In this document: piece after piece, positions 1-9,717 of the stretch
Numbering within the stretch: the stretch's first letter is position 1
How the letters are laid out: each line of letters opens with the position of its first letter
Origin: Prinsepia uniflora
Taxonomy: Eukaryota; Streptophyta; Magnoliopsida; Rosales; Rosaceae
Direction: 5' to 3'
Length of the DNA stretch: 64,000 nucleotides
NCBI GenBank assembly: GCA_032719365.1
Contig: CM064865.1
Span: 35,576,065-35,640,064, forward strand
Notes under the pieces: model-generated
Databases searched by the model: none
The model's input: the letters and a program-made list of their open reading frames with translations, nothing else
What the model was told of the DNA's origin: nothing
Made by a program: the position numbers and the translations under genes

Positions 1-2311
1 GTAATTTTACGAACGAGGGGTAAAATGGTAATTGGGCCAGGATTTTGATGATTCAACCAAACGGTAACTCATATGTTCTTTAAGTGACACATGTCACCTA
101 TAATTGATTGCTTAGTAGCCTTGTATAGCCGCGTGGGTGTACAATTGTTAAATTGATGGAGTATATGTTTAATGATGCTTTAGACAAACACAAAACAAAA
201 AACAGAGAAATACTTGATCAAACAAAACCCACACAACAACTCATCTTGAATTACTGAGGTGTTCGAACTAATTGAGAGGAATAGAGAATCAAAACGAGAA
301 GAAAAACCAGAAAGAAAAGAAAGGAAAACCAAAATCCTTATCCTGAAATTAAAAAAGGAAATTGAGTTTTCGAATTTGAATTTGTGGGCTTCGATTACCA
401 AAATTAGGTTTGAATTAAGTCTTTTGAGATCATTTTGAGTTGAACCACTTCAAAAATGAAGGTAATTAACAAAGAAAAGGCCAAGAACTGGCCCTAAGAA
501 AATTGGAAAAATTCGAGCTTGAGTCGTGTAATTGAAGGTAACGAAATATGCAATTGAGCCCATGACCCTTTCAGAATTCGAATTGGAAATCGATCGATTG
601 AGGTATGCATTCATGAAATTAAGTATATAGATCCTTAATTAAGATTGATTAAATGAAATTCGGTGAAAGAACAGATGGAATTGAGGTCGAATTAATGGAT
701 TTCTAAATGGGTCGAGTTGCGGGTTCACGGACCCGTTTTGCAGACAAAGGTTAGGACGATGACACCGTTCATCCACGCATGGGTTCACACGCAGCCCGTT
801 TAATCCGCTCGTGGGGGCGCATGGTTGACTTTTTATGGAAGTGTTCAACACACTTTTTGATGTTTTCGACGATACGAAACTATTGGCACAGGGTTCGGGT
901 CGATCAGACACTAGTTTGGGGTACTTTTGGGTATCCGAAGTGCGTAGTTCATATTTAAATATTCTTATTAAATCCTGGGGTTTAGGGGATTGTTATACAA
1001 GGTTATGTAATGGCCTAGTGACCTTAAATTGTTCTGTTTGACAGGTCGGAATAATCCCACGACTCCTGAGGAGCGACCAACTCGAGATTGAGCAGTTTGG
1101 ACAGTGTGTGAGTGGACTTTTGTTTTATAACTGTGATGCATGCATAAATATTTTAAATGCTTTATCGTATGATTTGAGTTGAAATTATTAGAATGATGAA
1201 TCAATATCATTGCTTGATGATTTTGTTCATTTAATTATCGGTTTTTGGATGATTTTATGGATTTTCGTACAAATGGATTTTGGGCATAAGACCCAGTTGG
1301 ATTATGGTTTTGATTGAGTTTATAGTCAAATGTTTTATGAAAATATGTTTCCACTGCTTTTACTATGACCATTCTCTGAGATGATGAGTATGATAGAGCT
1401 TCCGGTTGTGAATATGTTTCCCCTGCAAGAACCCTGGAGATAACGCTCGCCTCCGAGATAGGATGTGTTCACCCCGAGAGGTCACGTAGCACTGCCTATT
1501 GTCATGCAGCTGAGGGAGGCTCGACTTAGGAGTGCTGGTATTATGTGGAGATCAATCGGTGATGAGTTCATGACGATCTAGAACATCGACCAGTGATGTG
1601 CTCACGGTGATGTGCTCGGATTTGAGCGATCCTTAAGCTGATTTGCCCGTGTTGCAGAGATGACGTGACTAATTAGGATATGAGATGTGATAGATGTTGG
1701 ATATGAGAATGAGTCCCGTGGTTTTATTGATATTTGTGATTTATTAATATTTTTGCCCAAATATTTTCTATCATGATTTGGTTGGTGAGCATGAGTTTTG
1801 GTAAAATGTGGGCCATGGGAACTTAGAAACATGTTTGATTTTGCTGGTCCACGGTTTATACTTGATTTGATTTCATACTATTACTCATTTTTTCTGATAT
1901 GCATGCATGTTTCCGAAATTGGAGGGTAAGAATGATTTTCCTCAAAATGTATTTATAAATGTTTATTTTGTCCACTCACACTTTTGATGTTTTTATTGAC
2001 CCTCCAGGTCGTTGCACAGATACCAGGGCTGATACCGAGGCAGAGACATAAATAGACCGTTGCGCACTTAGACACTTTATAGAGTAGGATTTTGATACGC
2101 TATATGTACAATCACCTATACCCTGTAATATTGTTGACTAGTCAAGCTTTTGTGTCAACGGTTCTGTATGGTTAGTTATCCCTGGTCTAACAATGTTGGT
2201 CGTGTTGTACTATTATATATATAAGGTTACTTATGGTATTTTGAATTTGTTGTCATATAGGAGAAGGATCCTTCACGAATGTCAAAAGTAAAACAGGGAT
2301 GTGTCCTGTCA
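1..2311 (+). repeat. T-family LTR copy, start cut off by window edge
   Basis: A non-coding copy of the dominant LTR family. It ends in the family terminus (GTGTCCTGTCA at about 2301-2311) and carries the family landmarks in order: a decayed palindrome near 86-105, GTGAGTGGAC at about 1108-1117, GCATGCATAAAT just after it, and GTCCACTCACA at 1970-1980. About 350 bp of its start lies outside the window. Its middle (1380-1520) resembles the middle of copy C at 14860-15000, so these two form a subfamily. It sits inside an older copy whose tail follows at 2312-3235. Short ORFs here have no recognisable domain. Confidence 0.75.
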
Positions 2312-3235
2312 TTTAGAACCAGGTAAAAATCGCAGGACGAACGACCCAAAACCCGGAAAAACGGGTAGACGTGTTTGAAGGTTGAAGGCTCTGTGCAAGC
2401 GCGTGAGCACCACGCGTAGGGACCTTTCACTGGCACGTGACGACGCATGCGACATTTTCTGGTGGTAGATCAATGTGAAAGTTCTTCCCTATGAAATTAT
2501 GAGTTTATTGGTACACAGTTTGAGTTAATTAGCTGTCGTTTTGGTACCGTTTCAGAAGTTCAATGTAATATGCATCTTGTATTATATTCTGATATTCAGA
2601 TAAAATTGAGGAACTTGAATAAGGTTAATTTGAACAATCAATCTTAATGGTTTTAGATATTAATAATTTATAGAGGTAAACTATGGTGATTGGCTTTTGA
2701 ACTATTATGTGGATTTGTTACAGCGTGATTATAGAGTTGATATTAGTATATTGTGTAATTACTAAAGTGGAATTATATTATGGGAAAATAAAATGACTTA
2801 AGCTTAAGGTTCATATGATTATTGATGGTCATGAACGGTAAATTATGATGAACTGAAATATGTGAAAATGAGAAATATTTAAGAATATAGTTAAAGGATT
2901 GATGCATATCATTATATTTTTATATTTATATAAAGATTGTATTTGAGTATTAATAAATCTACAATGATATAAACAGTAATAGAAACATGGAAGAGATGTT
3001 TAGCCATGAACTTGCATATATGATTACTATTATTACATAAAGTTATTACCTAAATTACTACATGATTATAATTTATATTGTGCAATGCAAATATACGAAA
3101 TATGAGAATGATTATCAGGATAAGTGAGTTGGACTCTATCTGATAGAAATTAAAGAAATTTGGTAATTTTAAAATATTTTTGTCTAATTGGAGTAGGACC
3201 CGGGCGTAGTTTTCAAAGAAGGGCAAGTCCTGTCA
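2312..3235 (+). repeat. Tail of an older T-like LTR, interrupted by the copy at 1-2311
   Basis: This stretch has the conserved region with paired GCGTGAG/CACGCG words (about 2398-2455) and ends in a family-like AGTCCTGTCA at 3235, but it lacks the GTGAGTGGAC/GTCCACTCAC pair and the hairpin array. It resembles copy D (7796-9034), a shorter and older form of the family. It is AT-rich and decayed, with no coding potential. Confidence 0.5.
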
Positions 3236-4284
3236 GTCCATGAGTACAACCCAAGTTATATTATAACTTCAGGTTGTACCACTTTTCATGGTTTATACAT
3301 ACAATTGTGCTTTTAAAGGCAAGGGGGAAAACTTTTCGAATGTTGGTTGTTTACACCCAAAAAACTCATCAGGGGACAGAGTAATAAGCAGCATAATTAA
3401 TTACCCAACTTAGTAAGCACATCCTAATAAACACTCCACTTGGAGCATGGTAACATGAAGACGAAGAAGAAACTCGACCCCGAGACGCTAAATCTGTTAG
3501 GAAGCTTAGAGAATGTTCAAAAAAAAAGATAATTACAACAAGGGTCTCGCGAATGTCCACTTGGTAAGCCAACTCAGCCCTCAAACTGCTTATAAATCGA
3601 GAGGAAACATTTTTCTCAAAGGACAACTAATCAATCAATCAAACAAATAAATTGATCAACCTAATAATTCCAAAAAAAAATTGCAAACTCACAAAATTTT
3701 AAAGGCTCGTCTTTTTAAGCATAACCAGTTTCTTCCATTTTGGATCTAAATTGAGTCTCTAATCTCAACCCCTCTCTCAGCTCTCAAATCAAAGAGTTCA
3801 AATTTTTACTTCATCCCAACTTGCTGCTTAAGTTAGTATTGAAGATCACCAAACACTCACCTCAACCCGAATATCATTCAAACCAATCTTTAAGGCATCC
3901 AGACGCTCAATCCTCAGCGTCTCAATATCACTTGAATGCATTGCCAATCTATGACACGATTCCAACTTATGTTCATTTAGTTGATGATTTCTAGAAGATA
4001 ATGCCTCTCAAAGGCTTGATTTGGAAATAAATAATTTACTTATCGCATTTAAATGTTCACGCTTTTGCTATTGCAGTATTCAGATTTTACTTTCATCCCA
4101 ATCTAACATATTTTCTTAAAAAAAAGTTAAAAGTATTCGGAAGATACCAACTAAAGTGCCTTTAAGTCATGAAACCATCTTTGTGTTTTGATTCAATACT
4201 ATCATCTCGATATTTTTTTAAAAAAAACATGTGCCTTTAACTACTTCTAAATAACTAGCTGCTAACATGAACACATCAGATAAC
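3236..4284 (-). pseudogene. Decayed retroelement DNA with antisense coiled-coil ORF relics (probably element E)
   Basis: Two minus-strand stretches look once-coding. The one at about 3369-3626 starts MSFEKN and loosely resembles the small antisense ORF starting at 57090 in E. The one at about 3840-4015 reads as a charged heptad-rich peptide, including HKLESCHRLAMHSSDIETLR, typical of a coiled coil. A roughly 110-bp part (about 3796-3907) recurs at 22078-22192 inside the RT region of E. The region is the insertion site of the LTR at 4285 and holds one of its ATAAC target duplications (4280-4284). Assignment to E is inference; it could belong to a second related element. Confidence 0.4.
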
Positions 4285-4637
4285 TGTAATGACCCGTCCC
4301 AAATTTTTGGGATTAATTAAAACTAATTATGGATTAGTGAGCCTAATTGGGAATTAGCCGATGATTATCATACGTTCAAGGCGAAATTACGATTTTTCCC
4401 CTAAACAAGGGCAAAAAATTGACTTTGACCAGGAAGGTCTGATGCCCGAGGGCCGAGGATCGTTACGTAGATCTGGTCAATATGAGTCCATAGACAAGAA
4501 GAGCGTCGAAATCGGACGTTCGACTGGAAAGTTACGGGTCACATAAATTTTGAGGTACTATTAGCGATGGAACATTTTACGAGGCAAGTGGACTTTTGTC
4601 ATTTAGTGTGGGGCCCCGATATTTTGTGCATGCCAAA

Positions 4638-4663
4638 GGATGAGTGACAAGTGTCACTCATCC
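4638..4663. promoter_or_regulatory. 26-bp perfect palindrome in T LTR
   Basis: Arms GGATGAGTGACA and TGTCACTCATCC are perfectly complementary around a 2-bp centre. The same palindrome is perfect in copies F (18756-18781), G (26537-26562) and N (63858-63883) and imperfect in C, H and I. It lies about 350-520 bp into the LTR, where a promoter or enhancer would be expected. A role as a dimeric transcription-factor site is inference. Confidence 0.7.
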
Positions 4664-5583
4664 ATTGCCCACCATCCCACATACATGCATATCATTATCT
4701 TTGTTCATTCATTCAAACCCGAACCTCATAACCGTGCAACCCCATCCCTCACAAACCCCTCTCAACCTCGCCTGATGATCGTCACTAGTGAATGAAAAAT
4801 GGAGAGGAGGTCGAGATGAGCTGGACGGTGGTAGGATTGAAGGCCATAGTGCACAGCGGCCATGAAACCGCGAAGGTAAGCCTTTTTACATTAAAAACCT
4901 TGACTTTCAGTTTGGTACATTTTGGGTGAGTCCTGACGATTAGACGATGTTCCTCGGTTCCTTGCGAGTCGAGGGGGATGGCTTTGGACGGAGGACGACC
5001 AGAAAACTGGTCGTGTGTTCTTCGATCGGGGAGGTAATTTCTCGTCCCTTTTTGTATGTTTTGAGATCGTATAAAGAGAGAGAATGATGATACGAAGAAG
5101 TAGGAATTGGAATGGATGAAAATAGATCGAAATTGAGGGAGATAGAGCACAGGACCGGTCTCGCAGGTTCGGTCGGACTGAAAACCAGAAACCCAGTTCG
5201 GACCAGGCCTGCCGAAGGTTGATAATGCATTGTGCAGGGAGCGTGGGCCATATGTGTAGTGCCTTTGGGCGGCATGTGGGGGCGCATGGGACACTGTTTG
5301 GGGAATTTTTCAACATATGAAATCATTTATTTGATGTAACGAACATTTTGGGACAAGTTTCGACTCAATCGGACATCATTTTGATATAGTTCGGGATGTC
5401 CGAAGGTTTAGGATCGAGTTTAAAATATGTTAAAAATATCGGAAAATTAGGGGTCTTTAATGAGAGGTTATTAAGGTAGTTAGTAACCTCAAGTATGATT
5501 TGGACAGGTTTGAGAACCCCAGAGATGGTGATTGGTCCCGATAGAAGTTTATGGCGAGCGTATCGAGGCGTAGCAAGGACGGT

Positions 5584-6890
5584 TGGTGAGTGGACCTTGT
5601 TTTCTAAATTGATGCATGCATAAATGTTTTATATGAGTTTAAATACATGTTTTGAGATGCCATGAGTGCATATGATTTAATTATAATTATTGGGAATTTT
5701 AGGAGGAAAATGAACCATTGCACGTAGGTCGAGGTTTATGTTTTATATCATGTTTGGGCTTTGACCAAGTGCACTACGTGCATATGTTTTACACGGTTTA
5801 TATTTGATTCTGAATGTTTCATGGAGAGGAATGAAACCGTGGAACTGATTTACGATTTTGAAAGATTTCACGGAAGTGCGTGAAATCGAGATTCGGGCAT
5901 GAGTCTCAATTGAAAGACGATTTGAAAGGGGTTTTGGAAATATCTTTCGGGCATATTGGAAACCATCGGACTTGGAGTCCATTTGATTTGTTGAAAAATC
6001 GGGATGGAGGCCCAATTAGTTATGATATCAGGCTAGGGGCCCTGTTGGTTTACCAATTGGAGCTTGAGGCCCAATTGGTTATGATATCAGGCATGAGGCC
6101 CAGTTATGGTTTATAAACAAGATTTCGGGTCGAAGACCCCAAATGGATTTGGATTTATGATGGTTTATGGAAAACCCAGGCCTGGCCCTTTGAACGGTTT
6201 TGGAAATGAATTTTGAAATGGTTTTTTGTATACCATCCTCATGAACGGTTGCCCTCCAGAAGTCTCGTAGTATCCTGGAGTGAGAGGTTTTCTCCTCCAG
6301 ACATCTCGTAGTATCCTGGAGTAGTCACGGGGCATTGCCTGCGAGGGGCATTGCCTGCGAGGGACATTGCACAGAGCGACCAGTCCGTATAGTGACTCAG
6401 GAGCAAAATTTTTCAGAGGTTAAAACCTCCCCCCGGGGAGGGTCATTGATCTACGTGTCATTAACCTGGGTGGACCGTGGGGAGACTTGGGATTTGAGAC
6501 CCTGGGTAGCACGCGTAGCTTGGAACCATGACAGTGGTGTGGATTGTGACATCTCGGATATCAGGCATCCGGGATGCTGAGTATTGGTTTTAGACTGAGA
6601 CCCACATGTATCGGATTTGGGCTGAGACCCACATGATTTGATTTGGGCTGAGTCCGTACGAATTTGGTTTTGGGCTAAGTTCCCATATGGTTTGATTTAC
6701 TGTTTTGAGTTGAGTCCCACATGATTGATTTTGGGCTGAGTTCCCATGTACTTTGGTTTACGGTTTAGGGCTAAGTCTCTTATGGTTTGATTAACTGGTT
6801 TTTGAATGCATGCATGCTTTTTAGTGAAGGGCATAAATGTCTTTTCTTTGTGAAATGATTTTATAAATTATTTATTTTGTCCACTCACAG
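5584..6890. repeat. Internal LTR segment bracketed by 12-bp inverted repeat
   Basis: The left end (TGGTGAGTGGAC) and right end (GTCCACTCACAG) are inverted copies, with one mismatch in the left end. They also read as splice donor (GTGAGT) and acceptor (CACTCACAG). GCATGCATAAAT follows the left end, and a GCATGCATGC word precedes the right end. The interior holds hairpins such as GGACTTGGAGTCC (5968-5980) and GGGTCGAAGACCC (6127-6139), then a run of GGGCTGAGxCCC words from 6575 to 6790. The same segment occurs in nearly every T copy. Confidence 0.75.
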
Positions 6891-7102
6891 CTTTCAATAG
6901 TTTTAATACCCTTCAAGTTGATCACGGATGCGGGCTATAGCGAAGACTGAGACATCACACTCCTCCTCCAATCCTTGCACACTCTGGATGCCTCGTTAGG
7001 GCTAATGTTGGAATTATCCCTTGTCTGACACTTAGTGTCAGACGGGAGCAGGCACGTCCCACGTTAATCCCGGCGGGATTTGGGACATGTCCTGTCAATA
7101 AC

Positions 7103-7795
7103 ACTTGAATTAGACTAGGCAAGAGAGAAAATTTATCAAAATTCTTGGGTACATTAAGACCAAGGTATACGAAAGAACATTGCAAGTAAGTTCTCCCATT
7201 TTTCTCACAATCACTTTACTAAAAGGAGGATTTTTGGGCCAAAAATGGAACCCATCTATCAATTCTCGAGTAGTAGTCTCTACTAGTAGTCTGCTTACTT
7301 TGAAGGCGGCTAAGGGGCAAAGGCCTACTTGTTTCATGGTTAGCCAATCTAGAGAAAGACTGTAGCTCACATACCTGCTTAGCCTACAAGCTTTCAACCC
7401 ATCCATACACTCTACACCACAAACTCGTCGCTACGAGATCACCACACGGTGAGCTTGTTCTCATCAAGTATAGATCTTGTAATGAGATCCACAGTAGGCA
7501 ATCTTAGGTTCACTAATGCATTTTTGAGCAAAATATAATCTAGTACGCTTAGTTTCTTAGTGCATGTCCAAGCTCACATACTCCAAGAGACGCTGAGATA
7601 CTACAGGAAGGTTTCTGAAAAACGCCTCCTAAGAAACAATGCCAAAAGTATCATTACTAGAACTTGACATGATTACTCCTAGTGACGTAGAAGTAGAAGA
7701 CAACACCAAACATAAGGTATCCAAGATGACTTGATGAAGTTCATCAAAGATTGCATGTTCCCTATCCCTAGACAAATCGAGACCTTGAATCCTCA
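7103..7795 (+). pseudogene. Decayed retroelement fragment, possible 5' leader and gag start of E
   Basis: No long ORF is present. A short plus-strand peptide (7639-7734) begins MPKVSLLELDMITPSD and looks like the acidic start of a plant Gypsy gag, but it stops after 31 codons. The piece is cut by copy D at 7796, and gag-like sequence resumes after D at about 15837, which suggests it is the left part of E. This assignment is tentative. Confidence 0.3.
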
Positions 7796-9034
7796 TGTAA
7801 TGGCCTGGATCTCGAGAAATCGTGAATTTGGAAAATAGAAAGGTAAAATGATGATTTTGCCCTTGGAAATGTCAAAATATTGAATTTTTTATCATGACAT
7901 CATTTAAGAACTCCTAGAAGACCATTACGTAGGTATCAGAATCCTAATTTCGTAGACAAGCGACATGCCAAAATCGGAGATCATATGAGGTTGTTTAAGG
8001 TAAAAAGAGAAAGGAGAAGAAGAAGGATGAAAGGGAAACTAAGAAGAAAAGAAGACAAAAGGGAAAGAACCACGATGAAGGAAGAGAGGAATGAGTGGGT
8101 CAAAACGAGGGACCAGTAGGTCCCCATTTCGTGCTCTCAGTTTTGGGTTGGAGAGCGTGTAAACTTGTATTCTCATGTCCTACTAGGATTCCAAGGATTA
8201 TCTTATGACAGAAAAGTTGAATTTTAGACGAGGAGAAGGGCAGAACTACTCTTAGCCGCCTTGGCTGAAACCTTAGAAATTGGTTACTGAATCCATATAC
8301 GTTTTTCATCATTTTGAGGTTGTAGGAGTGTTTCTTGGATTAAAGAGATTGAATATGATGTAGATTGAGTAATTTTGGAACATGGAATGTGCGCAATATA
8401 CCTGGTTCGTCACGCCGGGTCAGATAACCCAGATTCTAGTAATTTGGTTCACCCGCGAGAGGTTCCTAGTGACCTATAGGTAGCGCGCGACCCCCACACG
8501 CAGAGAACCTCACCAGTGCATGAGGGCGCATGCGGTGGTTTTGGGAGTTGCAATCAACATGGAAATTTGAGTTCTGATTTTCCTGAGTTTAATGCTATAA
8601 TTTCTCGGTTAATTGGAAATTGTTTTGGTATAGTTTGAACATGCAATGTATTATGTTAATGAATTTAATTGATTTATTTTATGGGTAATTAAAGGAATAT
8701 TGTGTTAATTTAAGCCTAAATAATTTGTGACTTAACAAGGAAATGTTCAAAATTTAATTTAATGGTAGTCATATACTGCATAATAAATAGTTTATAGAAA
8801 TTACTTAATCTTAAAAGGATAATTAGGCATATTATTTTGTAAGGTGTAAGTTATATAATGAACCTGGAGTATGTCAATGCGATGATGATGTTTATTATAG
8901 AAGGCAAAAAGTAGCCTATGTTAAATCATGGATGTTAACGAACCGCTCTACGAATAATGGAAATTGTATAAATTTTTTTAAATGGGTGAATGTTTAAGAG
9001 TATGGTTAGGAGTGTAGTTTTTAAAGATATGATG
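7796..9034 (+). repeat. T-like LTR copy D, left part (short old form)
   Basis: It starts TGTAATGGCC and carries the early family module (ATTTTGCCC, ACGTAG, GTAGACAAGCGACATGCC at about 7860-7980), then the GCGCGC/CACGCAG region near 8480-8530. It continues after copy C at 15529-15836 and ends GGGACCTGTCA. The joined length is about 1.55 kb. It has no GTGAGTGGAC/GTCCACTCAC pair and no hairpin array. Flanks CCTCA and TGTCA do not match, as expected for an old insertion. Confidence 0.55.
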
Positions 9035-9387
9035 TGTAACGACCCGTTCGAAATTTCATGATTATTGACGTTAATCAAGGATTAAATTGAGATTAATCGG
9101 ACGATTGAAGTAAGATGACGATTTTGCCCCTAGAAGGGGAAAATGTTGACTTTTTACCCGGGAAGTCATTGGCACATGGACTGATGTTCCTTATGTAGAT
9201 CAAGGGATTACGATCACGTAGACAAGCGGCACGTCAAATTTGGACGTCGTACGGGAAAGTTACAAGTTTAAAAAGGTTTAATTGGACTTTACGGTTACAT
9301 GTTATTCGAGGAAGTTGACTTTTAGTTTGTTTTTAGTGGGAAAAATATCCATTCTAGACCAGTGGATGAGTGATTAGTGTCACCAAT
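9035..9387 (+). repeat. T LTR copy C, left part
   Basis: It starts TGTAACGACCC at 9035 within copy D and has one GTAGACAAGCGGCACGTC module near 9220. A decayed form of the 26-bp palindrome begins at about 9364. The Cassandra-like TRIM entered this palindrome (TSD CCAAT at 9383-9387). Copy C resumes at 13081. Confidence 0.8.
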
Positions 9388-9465
9388 TGTCAGGACCCGA
9401 CCCTAGCACGATATTGTCCGCTTTGGGCCTCCTTGCTCTCACGGTTTTGTTTTCGATAGCTTACA

Positions 9466-9544
9466 GTTCAACTTCCCAGTGGGTCACCCATCATGGAATT
9501 GCACCAACTTCAACTCGCTTAACTTTGGAGTTCCAACCGAACCC
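9466..9544 (-). ncRNA. 5S rRNA-like segment in the TRIM left (3') LTR
   Basis: Read on the minus strand, the block contains GGAGTT...AGTTAAGCGAG, then GATGGGTGACC and GGGAAGTTG, in the order and spacing of the 5S rRNA 3' half with its internal control region (box A-like AGTTAAGC and box C-like GATGGGTGACC). It is a retroelement promoter derivative, not a 5S gene, because the 5' half of 5S is not recognisable and the middle differs. Confidence 0.8.
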
Positions 9545-9717
9545 ATAGCCACTAAGCTCCCAAAAAGGCCTCGTGCTAGATAGGTGTGTGCCTACACCTT
9601 TAAGACACACCACAATTCCCCTCCTAGACCATTCCCGCTCGCAGGAATGTGGGATCGTTCACCGTTCCCTCCAGGTCACGGGTCTTACAATCCACCCCAC
9701 TTAGGGCCCAGCATTCT

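Larger units (their letters stand above)
4285..7097 (+). mobile_element. Solo LTR of T family (copy 3), TSD ATAAC
   Basis: The segment runs TGTAATGACCC...GTCCTGTCA, 2813 bp, and is flanked by an exact 5-bp duplication ATAAC (4280-4284 and 7098-7102). No interior or second LTR adjoins, so it is a solo LTR left by recombination. Inside are a perfect 26-bp palindrome (4638-4663), one copy of the GACAGG/GACAAG module near 4490, the 12-bp inverted pair at 5584-5595 and 6879-6890, hairpins between 5880 and 6790, and a terminal palindrome at 7023-7043. Short tandem GACATTGC-type repeats lie at 6330-6370. Confidence 0.9.

Noticed and set aside
4785..5326. Overlapping minus-strand ORFs of 128-169 codons in copy 3
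   Set aside because: They lie within a solo LTR, overlap each other in three frames, have no domain, and the corresponding region is broken in the other T copies.
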